A DNA stretch of 26,612 nt from Bacteroidales bacterium (GTDB lineage Bacteria > Bacteroidota > Bacteroidia > Bacteroidales > P3), in NCBI GenBank assembly GCA_016281475.1, contig JAEEIS010000086.1:1-26612 (forward strand), read 5' to 3'. The notes beneath the pieces are model-generated. The model had not been told where the DNA came from, did no database searches, and saw nothing but the letters and a program-made list of their open reading frames with translations. Shown here one piece after another: positions 14,665 through 22,791 of this stretch. Numbering within the stretch: the first letter of the stretch is position 1; every line of letters begins with the position of its first letter. Both the position numbers and the translations under genes were made by a program.

Positions 14665-15165
14665 TTATTTGCGGGGGGCGCGGCGGGGCTTGTCGGAGGG
14701 GGCTGTGGTGCGGTCGTCGGGCTTGACGGGGGCGACGGAGGCATCGCGCGACTTGCCTTTCTTGCAGTCTTTCTCAAGGCGGGCACGCATCTCGGCGAGC
14801 TGCTCTTTGGTGAGTATCTCGTCAATCAGCAGGCGGGTGCGGTACATCTCTTTGGCTATGTCGGCACGGAGGGCGGCCTCGCGGTCGTAGAGGGGGAAGA
14901 GTTGGTCGGAGTTGTCGCCGTCTTTTTGGGAGAGGGCATGAATCTGCTTGCGCACCTTGTCGAGCTCGGCTTGGAGGCGGTCGACCTCTTTGCGGCTGTT
15001 TTCCATGACGGTGTTGAGCCGTTTCTTTTGAATGGCGGAGAGGTCGTTGACCATCTCTTCAATCTTGGGGGGCTCTTTGTGGTGACGAGAGTGCTCGTTT
15101 TTATGCTGTCCCATGGCGGTGATGCCGAGGGCGAGGGCGAGGATTAGGGTGGCAGTCTTTTTCAT
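14665..15165 (-). CDS. Spy/CpxP-like periplasmic protein
   Basis: A 166-residue protein with a signal peptide MKKTATLILALALGITAMGQ (cleaved near 20). The region from about 35 to 140 is a highly charged helix-rich stretch. Two LTxxQ-like motifs lie near LSAIQKKRL and LTKEQLAEM, typical of the Spy/CpxP/CnrX group of periplasmic stress sensors and chaperones. The tail is basic and rich in Pro and Lys. It follows an ECF sigma factor gene and a small membrane protein gene, so it may be the periplasmic sensor of that system. The ATG start at 15165 gives a standard signal peptide. The spacer before it carries the AT-rich leader repeat (15205-15230). Confidence 0.75.
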   Translation of the reverse strand: MKKTATLILALALGITAMGQHKNEHSRHHKEPPKIEEMVNDLSAIQKKRLNTVMENSRKEVDRLQAELDKVRKQIHALSQKDGDNSDQLFPLYDREAALRADIAKEMYRTRLLIDEILTKEQLAEMRARLEKDCKKGKSRDASVAPVKPDDRTTAPSDKPRRAPRK

Positions 15166-15204
15166 ATTGTGGATATAGGTTTTTACCGTTTAAGGGTTAT
15201 TGTT

Positions 15205-15230
15205 AATTGAAAATTGAAAGTTGAAAATTA
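15205..15230 (-). repeat. AT-rich leader repeat before the Spy-like gene
   Basis: On the minus strand this reads as a run of TTTTCAACTTTCAATTTTCA followed by ATTAACA, the same element as at 3223-3256. It lies 40-65 bases before the Spy-like start codon within a probable operon. Confidence 0.5.
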
Positions 15231-15270
15231 TTTGTCGCAGCAGCCATTTTTTACTTTTCGATTTTCAATT

Positions 15271-15597
15271 CTAGTAGAGGCTTTCGATGACGCCGAGGCC
15301 GAAACTTGCCTCGGTCATGTCGGCGTAGTCGGCCTGGTAGTTGTAGACTTCGGCTATCATGTTGCTGATTTGGCCTTCGTCGTAGTCGCGGGTGAAGAGG
15401 AGCGCGACATTGATGCCGATGGCGAGGGCAAGGCATGCCGCCACGGCGGAGGTGATACGCTTGAGGCGGTGTGGGGCTGTGTGTTGTGAGGTTAGCAGCG
15501 GCTTGTTGCGCACCTGTTCCATGACGGGGGCGACCACGTCGATGGTGGCGGGGTAGCGCATGTCGCGCAGCTGCTGGAGTATGTCGGTGTCGGTCAT
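15271..15597 (-). CDS. Small single-pass membrane protein, probable anti-sigma factor
   Basis: 108 residues: a cytoplasmic N-terminal half (about 1-46) with no zinc-binding HxxxCxxC motif, one membrane segment near 48-68 (ITSAVAACLALAIGINVALL), and a short periplasmic C-terminus. It lies between an ECF sigma factor gene and a Spy-like gene, a position and shape like CnrY in the CnrYXH metal-response system. The anti-sigma role is inferred from position and topology only, as the sequence itself is not recognisable to me. Confidence 0.65.
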   Translation of the reverse strand: MTDTDILQQLRDMRYPATIDVVAPVMEQVRNKPLLTSQHTAPHRLKRITSAVAACLALAIGINVALLFTRDYDEGQISNMIAEVYNYQADYADMTEASFGLGVIESLY

Positions 15598-15600
15598 TAC

Positions 15601-15625
15601 GAATTGAAAGTTGAAAATTGATAAT
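15601..15625 (-). repeat. AT-rich leader repeat before the small membrane protein gene
   Basis: On the minus strand CAATTTTCAACTTTCAATTC ends four bases before the start codon at 15597. It is a third copy of the leader repeat seen at 3223 and 15205. Confidence 0.5.
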
Positions 15626-15651
15626 TATTGCTGCAATTTACTTATTAATCT

Positions 15652-16182
15652 TTATGAGAGCATTTTTTTGAGGTTTTTGCGGGCACGGAATATGAGTGCC
15701 TCGACTTTGGCAGTGGTGCATTGCATGACATCGGCAATGTCGTTGTAGGAGAAGTCGTTGAAGGTGTAGAGTACCAGTGCGGTGCGCTGTTCGGGATGCA
15801 GGCGGCCGAGGGCTTGGTGGAGCTGGCGGGCTTGTTCCTGACGGATGATTTGCTGCTCGGCGTTGTAGTCGGTGGAGGGCACTTCGGGCGGGACGATGTC
15901 CTCGGTGGGTGTCACCCAGCGGCTGAGGCGTTTGATTTCCTTGCAGACGACATTGACGGTGAGTCGGTAGATGAAGGTACTCAGTTTCGACTTGAACTGG
16001 AAGCGGGGTAGCGCCATATAGAGTTCGACGAAGACCTGCTGCGTCATCTCGGCAATGTCGATTCCCGACCCTCCTATCTTAAAGCAGAGGTTGGCGACGA
16101 TGGTTTGATATTCCTTCACAATCTCTTCGTAGCGGTTGACATTGCCAGCCAAGATGTCGCGTATGACCTCTTCTTCGTTCAT
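15652..16182 (-). CDS. ECF-type RNA polymerase sigma factor
   Basis: A 176-residue sigma-70 family protein with only regions 2 and 4. Region 2 covers about residues 10-85 (MTQQVFVELYMALPRFQFKS, FIYRLTVNVVCKEIKR). Region 4 covers about 115-175 (LHPEQRTALVLYTFNDFSYN then DIADVMQCT and ALIFRARKNLKKML). It would direct transcription of a small stress regulon, perhaps including its own operon. It is the first gene of the set, followed 54 bases later by the probable anti-sigma gene. No housekeeping promoter of the TAnnTTTG type was found in front, which would fit autoregulation. Confidence 0.85.
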   Translation of the reverse strand: MNEEEVIRDILAGNVNRYEEIVKEYQTIVANLCFKIGGSGIDIAEMTQQVFVELYMALPRFQFKSKLSTFIYRLTVNVVCKEIKRLSRWVTPTEDIVPPEVPSTDYNAEQQIIRQEQARQLHQALGRLHPEQRTALVLYTFNDFSYNDIADVMQCTTAKVEALIFRARKNLKKMLS

Positions 16183-16298
16183 GGTCGAATCTGTTATTAT
16201 GTAGTGGTTTTTGTATTTTTATTGCAGGGAGAGGGAATGTTTTTTTCTAGGATGGGGCAGATTTAATAGTTTTTATAGATATGATAGAGGGGATAGGG

Positions 16299-16676
16299 TT
16301 ATTTGTATTTGAATTCCTCGATGTCGCGGCGTTCGCGCTTGGTGGGACGGCCTGCTCCGCGGTCGCGTTTTTCGAAGGCGTATTGTCGGATGAGCTGTAT
16401 GCGTTCGTATTCTTCCTGCGGGGTGCGGTCGATGAGGTAGTTTTCGACGAGCTTGGCCCCTACCCTGTTGCCCAACAGTTGGCGGACTTCGATGACGCGG
16501 TGGAGCTGCTCGATGGAGATTTCGTAGACTTCGCCCACTTTGATTTCGTGCGAGGCCTTGACGGGTTGCCCGTTCATGCGGACGTGACCGCACCGACAGG
16601 CGTCGGTGGCGAGACTGCGGGTTTTGTAAAGGCGCACGGCCCAGAGGTATTTGTCGATGCGGATGGGTTCGTCCAT
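16299..16676 (-). CDS. S4-domain RNA-binding protein (Hsp15-like)
   Basis: A 125-residue protein. The S4 domain spans about 5-65 (IRIDKYLWAVRLYKTRSLAT, GHVRMNGQPVKASHEIKVGE) and is followed by a basic C-terminal tail (RDRGAGRPTKRERRDIEEFK). This matches the Hsp15/HslR family, which in E. coli binds stalled large ribosomal subunits carrying nascent chains. It starts six bases after the TonB-like stop, so it is probably the last gene of the long minus-strand operon. Confidence 0.8.
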   Translation of the reverse strand: MDEPIRIDKYLWAVRLYKTRSLATDACRCGHVRMNGQPVKASHEIKVGEVYEISIEQLHRVIEVRQLLGNRVGAKLVENYLIDRTPQEEYERIQLIRQYAFEKRDRGAGRPTKRERRDIEEFKYK

Positions 16677-16682
16677 AGCGGT

Positions 16683-17456
16683 TTAGTTGTTGCGGAAGAC
16701 GTAGGTGATGGTGCCTGTCTGCACTTCGGGGGCGTCGTCCTTGGGACTGAATTTGGCCCGCATGGCTGCCGACTTGGCCTGGTTGACGATGGCTCCGTCA
16801 GTGAGGGTGGAGCCTTTTTCGGGGGCACTGGTCTGGGTGACGTTGCCTTGGCGGTCGACCCATATTTTGACTACCACCTTGCCTTGTTTCTGGGTGTTGG
16901 TGTTGGGCGAAGGGAGTGCGCGTGCACTGCGGCCTGTAAGGCTGAAGCCTGTGCCTCCATTGCCGGGGGTGCCGTCGTAGCGGTTGCTGTTGGGGTCGCC
17001 GCCTTCTTTGCCCTGATTGCCTGAGCCGTAGGTCTTGCCCTCGCTGCCGCCCTGCTTGTTGTTGTTTTTGGAACGGCTGCCGTTGAAGAGGGCGTTCTTG
17101 TTGATTTCAGGCTCTTTGGGCGGTTCGGGCTTGGTGGTGGTAGGCGTGGAGTTGTCGGTCTTGGCAGTGGAGGGAGTTTCGGAGGTGGGTATGGGCGTGG
17201 TGGCCTCGGTGCGCTGGGTGGAGACTTGCTCGGTGGCAGAGGCAGGGCGCGGGGCACTGGATGCCTCGGAGGCGGTGGGCATGGGGTTGTCGCCGAATCC
17301 GTTGTCGCTGTTGCCCAGGTTGACCTCTACGCCCTCTTCGGGGATGGGCGGGTCTGGCGGGTCGTAGCCGAAGGCGAGGCAGACGACCACTATCAGGCCC
17401 AGCACTACTGCGGTGATGGCTCCCGAGGTGAGTTTGTTTTTCTCTTCTTGGTTCAT
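16683..17456 (-). CDS. TonB-like energy transducer
   Basis: 257 residues. A cytoplasmic stub (MNQEEKNKLTSG) precedes one membrane anchor near 13-30. A long Pro/Thr/Ser/Asn-rich periplasmic linker follows (about 32-185, including SSAPRPASATEQVSTQR). The C-terminal TonB-type domain is about 190-257 (KVVVKIWVDRQGNVTQTSAP ... GTITYVFRNN). It transmits proton-motive force from ExbB/ExbD to outer-membrane receptors, or has a TolA-like role. It lies directly after ExbD and ExbB homologues. Confidence 0.8.
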   Translation of the reverse strand: MNQEEKNKLTSGAITAVVLGLIVVVCLAFGYDPPDPPIPEEGVEVNLGNSDNGFGDNPMPTASEASSAPRPASATEQVSTQRTEATTPIPTSETPSTAKTDNSTPTTTKPEPPKEPEINKNALFNGSRSKNNNKQGGSEGKTYGSGNQGKEGGDPNSNRYDGTPGNGGTGFSLTGRSARALPSPNTNTQKQGKVVVKIWVDRQGNVTQTSAPEKGSTLTDGAIVNQAKSAAMRAKFSPKDDAPEVQTGTITYVFRNN

Positions 17457-17486
17457 GGGTGTTTGGTTTTAGGTGTTGTGCCAGAG

Positions 17487-17900
17487 TTACTTTTTGGGTG
17501 AAGTGGCAAGGATGACCTTATGCTTGGAGCCGGTCTGGTCGTTGATGGCGTTGACGGCATCGATGACGTTGACGACATACTGCACCGGGACGGTCTTGTC
17601 GGAGCGGAGCACTACGCAGGCATCGTTGATGTTGGGCTCGATGCCCGAGGCGATGAGCTGCTGGAGCCCTTCGGCATCGGTGGGGGTGTCGCCAACTTGG
17701 AACTGATGGTTTTCGTCGATGTAGACTGTCACGTTCTGCTTGGCCATGGTCTTGCTGCCGCTCTCGGGGAGGAGCAGCTTGACGGCGTTGGGGCTGATGA
17801 GCGTGGAGGTCATCATGAAGAAGACCAAGAGGAGGAACACCAAGTCCGACATGGTGGAGTTGTTGTTCTCGATGGTCAGTTTGTTTCTTGTTTCAATCAT
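17487..17900 (-). CDS. ExbD/TolR family biopolymer transport protein
   Basis: A 137-residue protein with a short cytoplasmic start and one membrane segment (about 17-38, MSDLVFLLLVFFMMTSTLI) carrying the conserved proton-channel aspartate D19. The periplasmic domain follows (VTVYIDENHQFQVGD, VVLRSDKTVPVQYVVNVIDA). It works with the ExbB/TolQ protein encoded just upstream and the TonB-like protein just downstream. Confidence 0.85.
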   Translation of the reverse strand: MIETRNKLTIENNNSTMSDLVFLLLVFFMMTSTLISPNAVKLLLPESGSKTMAKQNVTVYIDENHQFQVGDTPTDAEGLQQLIASGIEPNINDACVVLRSDKTVPVQYVVNVIDAVNAINDQTGSKHKVILATSPKK

Positions 17901-17922
17901 GACTTACCTGTATTGAAGGTTA

Positions 17923-18633
17923 TTAGGCGGGTTCGTGGAGGAGGTCCATAAACTCGGTGGCGCGCACTTCGATGTCGAGGACGACCTTGTTGATGCGGGT
18001 GACCAGAACGTTGTAGAGGAAGTAGCAGATGATGCCGACGATAAGACCGCCGATGGTGGTGACCATGGCTTGGTACATACCGGTGGCGAGGGTGTTGATT
18101 TCGATGTTGTTGCCAGCGAATGCCATGTCTTGGAAGCAGGTGACCATGCCGGTGACGGTGCCGAGGAAACCAATCATGGGGCCGAGGGAGGCGACGGTGG
18201 CGACGAGAGAGACACGTTTTTCGAGACGTGCCACCTCGAGTTTGCCTTCGTTCTCGATGGCAGCCTGGATGTCGGAGAGCGGACGGCCCAGACGTGATAG
18301 GCCCTTGTCGACCATGCGGGCGAGAGGCGAGTTGGTCTGCTTGGAGAGGGCGCGGGCACCATCGACATCGCCTTTGTGGATGTAGCCACGGATGTTGTTC
18401 ATGAAGAGGTCGTCGTCCTCGACCTTGACGGCCTGACGGAGGGCGAGGTAGCGTTCGACGGCGATGTATATGGCAAGAGCCAAAAGCAATGCCAGTACGA
18501 GCATAATCCAACCGCCATTCATTGCCATCTGCCAGAGGGAGATGCGTTCCACGGGGGCTGATGCGGCAGCGAGGCTGTCGACAGTAGTTTGGGCTTCAGC
18601 CATGTCGGCTTGAATCATTAGGAATGGGTTCAT
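17923..18633 (-). CDS. ExbB/TolQ/MotA-family proton channel protein
   Basis: 236 residues with three membrane segments: about 35-58 (WIMLVLALLLALAIYIAVER), 142-165 (VATVASLGPMIGFLGTVTGM) and 187-210 (VTTIGGLIVGIICYFLYNVL). This is the standard ExbB/TolQ topology with a cytoplasmic loop between the first two. The conserved GPMIGFLGTVTGM block lines the channel. It is the first of an ExbB-ExbD-TonB trio; the spacer before its start codon is a run of TTTTTAA repeats, similar in kind to the AT-rich leaders elsewhere in the window. Confidence 0.85.
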   Translation of the reverse strand: MNPFLMIQADMAEAQTTVDSLAAASAPVERISLWQMAMNGGWIMLVLALLLALAIYIAVERYLALRQAVKVEDDDLFMNNIRGYIHKGDVDGARALSKQTNSPLARMVDKGLSRLGRPLSDIQAAIENEGKLEVARLEKRVSLVATVASLGPMIGFLGTVTGMVTCFQDMAFAGNNIEINTLATGMYQAMVTTIGGLIVGIICYFLYNVLVTRINKVVLDIEVRATEFMDLLHEPA

Positions 18634-18685
18634 TGAGAGTTAAAAATTAAAAATTAAAAATCAAAAATGTGTTTTACTTAGTTGG

Positions 18686-19249
18686 CTAAAAATGGAGTGA
18701 AATACTTAACGAAGGGGCCACGGCATAGTCGGAAGTGGGGATTGAAGTGAACGAGGGAGAGAGATTGAGAGAGAGGTCGTCGCTGACCTGAAAGTCGTAG
18801 AGATGCCCGAAGACGTAGGCATCCAAGAGGTTGAAGCCGTAGACTGCCAGGGTGATTAGGATGTAGCGTTGGAAGTTTTTGTTGCTGGACTGGTACATAT
18901 TATATATACTGCTGCCAGGGTAGCCCGAATAGCCTTCCAATGTGGAACGGCCGTCGTAGCCGATGCGAAGATATTCGTTTTTGAACATCATCATCTCGGA
19001 GTAGTTGGTGTAGACCAGATAGCCCATGGCACCTAGTGCACCCCAGAAGATGGGCACCTTCCAAGCCTGCCCGTTGTATATCTGCCCGGCACCTGGAATG
19101 ATGGAAAGGAGCAAAGCCTTGGTGGGGTTGTGCTCCTTGGTGGGTGTGACTGCCGTTACGACAGAGGGACGAACATCGACCACCTCTTGGCCTTGAACCG
19201 AGACGGTTGCCACAAGCAGTAGTATTGATATGAGCAGACCTCGTTGCAC
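18686..19249 (-). CDS. DUF5683-type membrane protein
   Basis: 187 residues. The start codon is GTG at 19249, chosen because the hydrophobic signal (RGLLISILLLVATVSVQGQE) begins right there. The block KALLLSIIPGAGQIYNGQAW followed by KVPIFWGALGAMGYLVYTNY is characteristic of DUF5683. A further hydrophobic stretch lies near YILITLAVYGFNLLDAYVFG. In Bacteroidales this gene commonly follows parB, as here. Its function is unknown; the location suggests the cell envelope. Confidence 0.75.
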   Translation of the reverse strand: MQRGLLISILLLVATVSVQGQEVVDVRPSVVTAVTPTKEHNPTKALLLSIIPGAGQIYNGQAWKVPIFWGALGAMGYLVYTNYSEMMMFKNEYLRIGYDGRSTLEGYSGYPGSSIYNMYQSSNKNFQRYILITLAVYGFNLLDAYVFGHLYDFQVSDDLSLNLSPSFTSIPTSDYAVAPSLSISLHF

Positions 19250-19274
19250 GGCAGGCTGTGGGTGAGATGGTGTT

Positions 19275-20156
19275 CTAGATGTTGAGCAGGCGGACTATTC
19301 GGTCGAAGTCTTCGTCGTTGTTGAAATGGATGGTCATCGTGCCCTTGCCACGGCGCGAACGCTTAATCTCGACATCGGAGCGCAGTTTCTCGCGCATCTG
19401 CGAGAGGGTGGCACTGTGGCCGGCAGGCAGTTCCTCCTTGGCAGCCACGCGGGGATGCGAGGGAGTCTTGGAGGTCTTGACCAGCTGCTCGGTCTGATGC
19501 ACGGAGAGGTGACGGTTGACGATTTCGTGGAGGATGGCGAGGTGACGCTCGGGGTCTTCCACATTGATAAGCGCGCGCGCGTGTGCCATGCTTATCTGCC
19601 CTGAGCTGAGAGCCAGCTGGGTCTCGGCGGGGAGGTTGAGCAGGCGGAGGTAGTTGGTGATGGTGGAGCGATCCTTGCCTACGCGCTGGCTGAGCTGCTC
19701 GTGGGTGAGCTGGCACTCTTCTATGAGGGCGTTGTAGGACAGGGCTATCTCCATGGCGTTGAGGTTCTCGCGCTGGATGTTCTCAACGAGGGCCATTTCC
19801 ATCATCTGCCCGTCGGTAGCGACACGGATGTAGGCGGGCAGCTCGGTGAGGCCTGCCAGCTGTGAGGCACGCAGACGGCGTTCGCCAGCGATGAGCTGGT
19901 ATTTGCCGTCGGGCATACGGCGGACGGTGATGGGTGTGATGACACCCTGTTCGCGGATGGACTGCGAGAGTTCCTGCAACGCGGTGTCGTCAAATTCTTT
20001 ACGGGGTTGGAAAGGGTTCGCCTCGATGTCGCTGATGGGCACCATGCTGATGGCGGCAGTGACATCGGACTCGCTACCATTGAGTGTGTCGATGTCGATG
20101 CTACCCAGAATGGCATCCAGTCCGCGACCTGGTATAGGAGGTTTCTTACTTGCCAT
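19275..20156 (-). CDS. parB: Chromosome partitioning protein ParB
   Basis: A 293-residue ParB/Spo0J homologue. The N-terminal ParB/sulfiredoxin-fold CTPase domain spans about 38-130, with GERRLRAS at 91-98. A helix-turn-helix lies around 150-175 (LTHEQLSQRVGKDRSTITNY). The C-terminal dimerisation region ends KGTMTIHFNNDEDFDRIVRL. It loads at parS sites near the replication origin and acts with ParA. It starts 21 bases after the ParA stop. Confidence 0.9.
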   Translation of the reverse strand: MASKKPPIPGRGLDAILGSIDIDTLNGSESDVTAAISMVPISDIEANPFQPRKEFDDTALQELSQSIREQGVITPITVRRMPDGKYQLIAGERRLRASQLAGLTELPAYIRVATDGQMMEMALVENIQRENLNAMEIALSYNALIEECQLTHEQLSQRVGKDRSTITNYLRLLNLPAETQLALSSGQISMAHARALINVEDPERHLAILHEIVNRHLSVHQTEQLVKTSKTPSHPRVAAKEELPAGHSATLSQMREKLRSDVEIKRSRRGKGTMTIHFNNDEDFDRIVRLLNI

Positions 20157-20177
20157 TGTTTGTGTGTTCTGTATAAA

Positions 20178-20969
20178 TTAGTTATCTTGTGTGCCGAGAG
20201 GCTTCATCTTGTTGCGTCGGAGCAATTCGGTGGCAAGGTTGAGATAGTTGACCGCGCCTGCGCAGGTGGCATCGTACATGATGACAGACTTGCCGTAGCT
20301 GGGAGCCTCGGCGAGCTTGGTGTTGCGATAGATGAGGGTATCGAAAACCAACCGTTTGAAGTGCGAGCGCACGTCCTCGACCACCTGACGAGCCAAGCGG
20401 AGACGCGAGTCGTACATGGTGATGAGCAGACCTTCGATGTTCAACTTGGGGTTGAGGCGAGTCTGCACAATACGCACAGTATTAAGGAGCTTGCCAAGTC
20501 CCTCGAGAGCGAAATATTCGCTCTGGATGGGGATGATGACCGAGTCGCTTGCCGAGAGGGCGTTGACGGTGATAAGACCCAGCGAGGGGCTGCAGTCGAT
20601 GATGATGAAGTCGTAGTCGTCGCGCACAGGCTCCAGGGCACGGGAAATGAAATACTCGCGGTTCTTCTCGTTGACGAGTTCCACCTCGGCCCCCACCAAG
20701 TCGATGCGGGTGGGGAGCAGGGTGAGGTTGGGCGCGTCGGTGACAATGAGACAGTCGTGGATGTCGGCATGGCCCATGAAGCACTCGTACGCGCTCTTCT
20801 CCAACTCGTCGGGATTGATGCCGAGGCCCGACGTGGCGTTGGCCTGCGGGTCGGCATCAACAAGGAGGACCTTGTACTCCATCACCGCCAGCGCAGCGCT
20901 GAGGTTCACGGCGGTGGTGGTCTTCCCCACCCCGCCCTTCTGATTGGCGACAGAGATTATCTTTCCCAT
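20178..20969 (-). CDS. parA: Chromosome partitioning ATPase ParA/Soj
   Basis: 263 residues, the standard length. The deviant Walker A motif KGGVGKTTTAVNLS lies at about 10-23, the A'-motif VLLVDADPQANATSG at about 34-48 and a Walker B-like IIIDCSPSLG at about 122-131. It drives origin segregation with ParB. No N-terminal DNA-binding extension is present, so this is a chromosomal type rather than a plasmid type Ia. It follows the DUF3276 gene by 12 bases. Confidence 0.9.
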   Translation of the reverse strand: MGKIISVANQKGGVGKTTTAVNLSAALAVMEYKVLLVDADPQANATSGLGINPDELEKSAYECFMGHADIHDCLIVTDAPNLTLLPTRIDLVGAEVELVNEKNREYFISRALEPVRDDYDFIIIDCSPSLGLITVNALSASDSVIIPIQSEYFALEGLGKLLNTVRIVQTRLNPKLNIEGLLITMYDSRLRLARQVVEDVRSHFKRLVFDTLIYRNTKLAEAPSYGKSVIMYDATCAGAVNYLNLATELLRRNKMKPLGTQDN

Positions 20970-20981
20970 GACAGAATGCGT

Positions 20982-21326
20982 TTAGAACTTGAAGTCAATG
21001 TCTTCCAAATCGGTCTTGGGATAGTCGCGACGCTCGCCGTCGTACTCATAATCGTTCTCCACGACGACAGGCTCGGGCTCAATGCCGGTCTCGATGAATG
21101 AGAAAGCGTTGGCCAGACCCTTCTGGAACTTCTCGAAATCTTCTTTATAAAGGAAAATCTTGTTTTTATCGTAGTAAAATTCGCCAGTGTTGTTGTCAAA
21201 AAGGCGACGGCTTTCGGTAATGGTAATAAACTTGTCACCACCACGGGTTTCCTTCACATCAAAAAAATAACGACGCTTACCTGCAGGAATAGCCTGCGAA
21301 TACAATTCTTCTTTTCTAGTTTCCAT
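20982..21326 (-). CDS. DUF3276 (PUR-alpha-like) protein
   Basis: A 114-residue protein with the PUR-like fold block RRYFFDVKETRGGDKFITIT and a second strand-rich piece (GEFYYDKNKIFLYKEDFEKF), then an acidic tail (ENDYEYDGERRDYPKTDLED). This family occurs widely in Bacteroidota and spirochaetes and binds single-stranded nucleic acid in the cases studied. It heads the parAB operon behind a promoter at 21352-21382. Confidence 0.8.
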   Translation of the reverse strand: METRKEELYSQAIPAGKRRYFFDVKETRGGDKFITITESRRLFDNNTGEFYYDKNKIFLYKEDFEKFQKGLANAFSFIETGIEPEPVVVENDYEYDGERRDYPKTDLEDIDFKF

Positions 21327-21351
21327 GTTATTACTAATTAATTTTAGAATG

Positions 21352-21383
21352 CAAAATTACCTATTATTTTTCACGTAGCACAA
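21352..21383 (-). promoter_or_regulatory. Bacteroidota-type promoter of the DUF3276-parAB operon
   Basis: On the minus strand TAATTTTG (21352-21359) fits TAnnTTTG. About 21 bases upstream there is TTG in a CAATTG context. The leader to the ATG at 21326 is about 20 bases. It probably serves the whole run of genes down to the S4 protein. Confidence 0.6.
21367..21382. promoter_or_regulatory. Degenerate parS-like site overlapping the promoter
   Basis: TTTTTCACGTAGCACA matches 12 of 16 positions of the general parS consensus TGTTTCACGTGAAACA. The left half is nearly intact and the right half is poor. It overlaps the -33 region of the parAB operon promoter, so ParB could bind it and control its own operon. 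A chance match is also possible. Confidence 0.3.
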
Positions 21384-21470
21384 TTGTTTTGGAGAAAGTT
21401 ATTAACAACTGCCGGTTTAAGCCATGCAGTGTGCCACAACTTCTCCCCCAATAACGTCACTTTTTACTAT

Positions 21471-22751
21471 TTATTGTTTATGAGTCATAATGTCTAGCAC
21501 CATGTCGTCGACTTGGTCCATGCCATCGCAGCCGAGGCGGCCCAGATTGCGGATGGAGCAGTCTACGTCGCTCTCGCTCAGTCCGTCGGTGGCATCCACC
21601 ACGCAGTCGTGGTAGGCCAGTTCGGCACTGACGAAGGCGCTGTAGAGTCCCGTGCTCATCTTCAACGCGCAGCTGGGCTTGGCACCGTCGCACACCATGC
21701 CGGCAATGGTGTTAATCATATTTTTGATGGCAAAACACATTTGGTCGAAACTGCCACCGTGGAGGTAGACAATGCCGCAGGTCACGCCGATGCTGGCGTT
21801 CACCAGCCCGCAAAGTGCGCTCAGACGGCCGATGCCGCGCTTGATATAGATTGACATCAGGTGGTTCAGCACCAACGCACGCGTGATGGACTCGTCGTCG
21901 CAGCCTTTCGCCTTGCCGTAGTTGTAGACGGGCAGGGTGCAGGCAATGCCCTGATTGCCGCTGCCGCTGTTGCTGTAGACGGGCAGCGTGCAGCCGTCCA
22001 TTCGGGCATCCGATGCCGCTACGGTGCGTGCCACAACGGTGTGCACAATGTCGCCAGCCGCATTCTCCATCAATATCTTGCCTGTGTGCAAGCCGTAGCC
22101 TTTCAAACCTTCGGTGGCGGCAGCATCATTGTACTTCACCGTATCGCGGATGAACTCCAGCTCCTCAATGGGGGTCGTGGTGGCATAGTCGTACACCAGT
22201 CGGGCGGTCAGATTCAATCCGTCGGCGGCCGAGGGGTTGATATGACTCTCCAGCGGGGCGGTGATGGTATTGTTTTGCAGCACCTCGCCATTGTGTGCCA
22301 GATAGGTGAAGTTTGTATGCCTGCGACTGATTATTGCCGTGGCGGTGTTGTTGCCCGAGGTGCAGGTGCATTCGATATAGAGCTTGTCGCAATTCTCCTT
22401 GACACCGATATTGATGCATCCGGCATTGTTGGCAAGCCATTTCTTAGCCTCTTCGACACGCTCGGCCGGCACAGTCAGCACCTCCAGTTGGCGACGTGAC
22501 TCGCCTGCCACCACGGCCACTGCCACAGCTATCGGAAGCCCTATCATGCCGGTGCCGGGGATGCCCACACCCATGGCGTTTTTGAACACATTCTTGCTGA
22601 GGCTCAGTTCGACACGCTCGGGTTCGCGACCCAGCAGTTCACATGCCTTAGTCACACAGAGGGCTACGGCCCCCGGCTCGGTACAGCCCGTCGCCAGCAC
22701 CACCTCTTGCTTTAGCAGCTCGCGCAGCTGCTTGCGGATTTTCTCTTCCAT
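21471..22751 (-). CDS. L-cysteine desulfidase / L-serine dehydratase-like enzyme (CyuA/YhaM family)
   Basis: About 426 residues from the ATG at 22751, preferred over an in-frame TTG at 22784 because the residues from MEEKIRKQL onward match the family start. Family blocks include ATGCTEPGAVALCV near the N-terminus, GIPGTGMIGLPIAVAVAVVA, LCGLVNASIGVTCGIVYLHG and MVCDGAKPSCALKMSTG. The cysteines in these blocks are the likely ligands of an oxygen-sensitive [4Fe-4S] cluster that acts on L-cysteine or L-serine, yielding pyruvate plus ammonia and, from cysteine, sulfide. It lies just after a terminator behind the deoxyhypusine-synthase-like gene. Confidence 0.8.
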   Translation of the reverse strand: MEEKIRKQLRELLKQEVVLATGCTEPGAVALCVTKACELLGREPERVELSLSKNVFKNAMGVGIPGTGMIGLPIAVAVAVVAGESRRQLEVLTVPAERVEEAKKWLANNAGCINIGVKENCDKLYIECTCTSGNNTATAIISRRHTNFTYLAHNGEVLQNNTITAPLESHINPSAADGLNLTARLVYDYATTTPIEELEFIRDTVKYNDAAATEGLKGYGLHTGKILMENAAGDIVHTVVARTVAASDARMDGCTLPVYSNSGSGNQGIACTLPVYNYGKAKGCDDESITRALVLNHLMSIYIKRGIGRLSALCGLVNASIGVTCGIVYLHGGSFDQMCFAIKNMINTIAGMVCDGAKPSCALKMSTGLYSAFVSAELAYHDCVVDATDGLSESDVDCSIRNLGRLGCDGMDQVDDMVLDIMTHKQ

Positions 22752-22791
22752 ATTGATGTTTTCTAGGGTTTGTTGCTGTGGCAATTATTAA

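Noticed and set aside
21395..21410. DnaA-box-like sequence near parAB (TTATTAACA) suggesting an origin
   Set aside because: Only one imperfect match and no cluster of boxes, so an origin is not supported.
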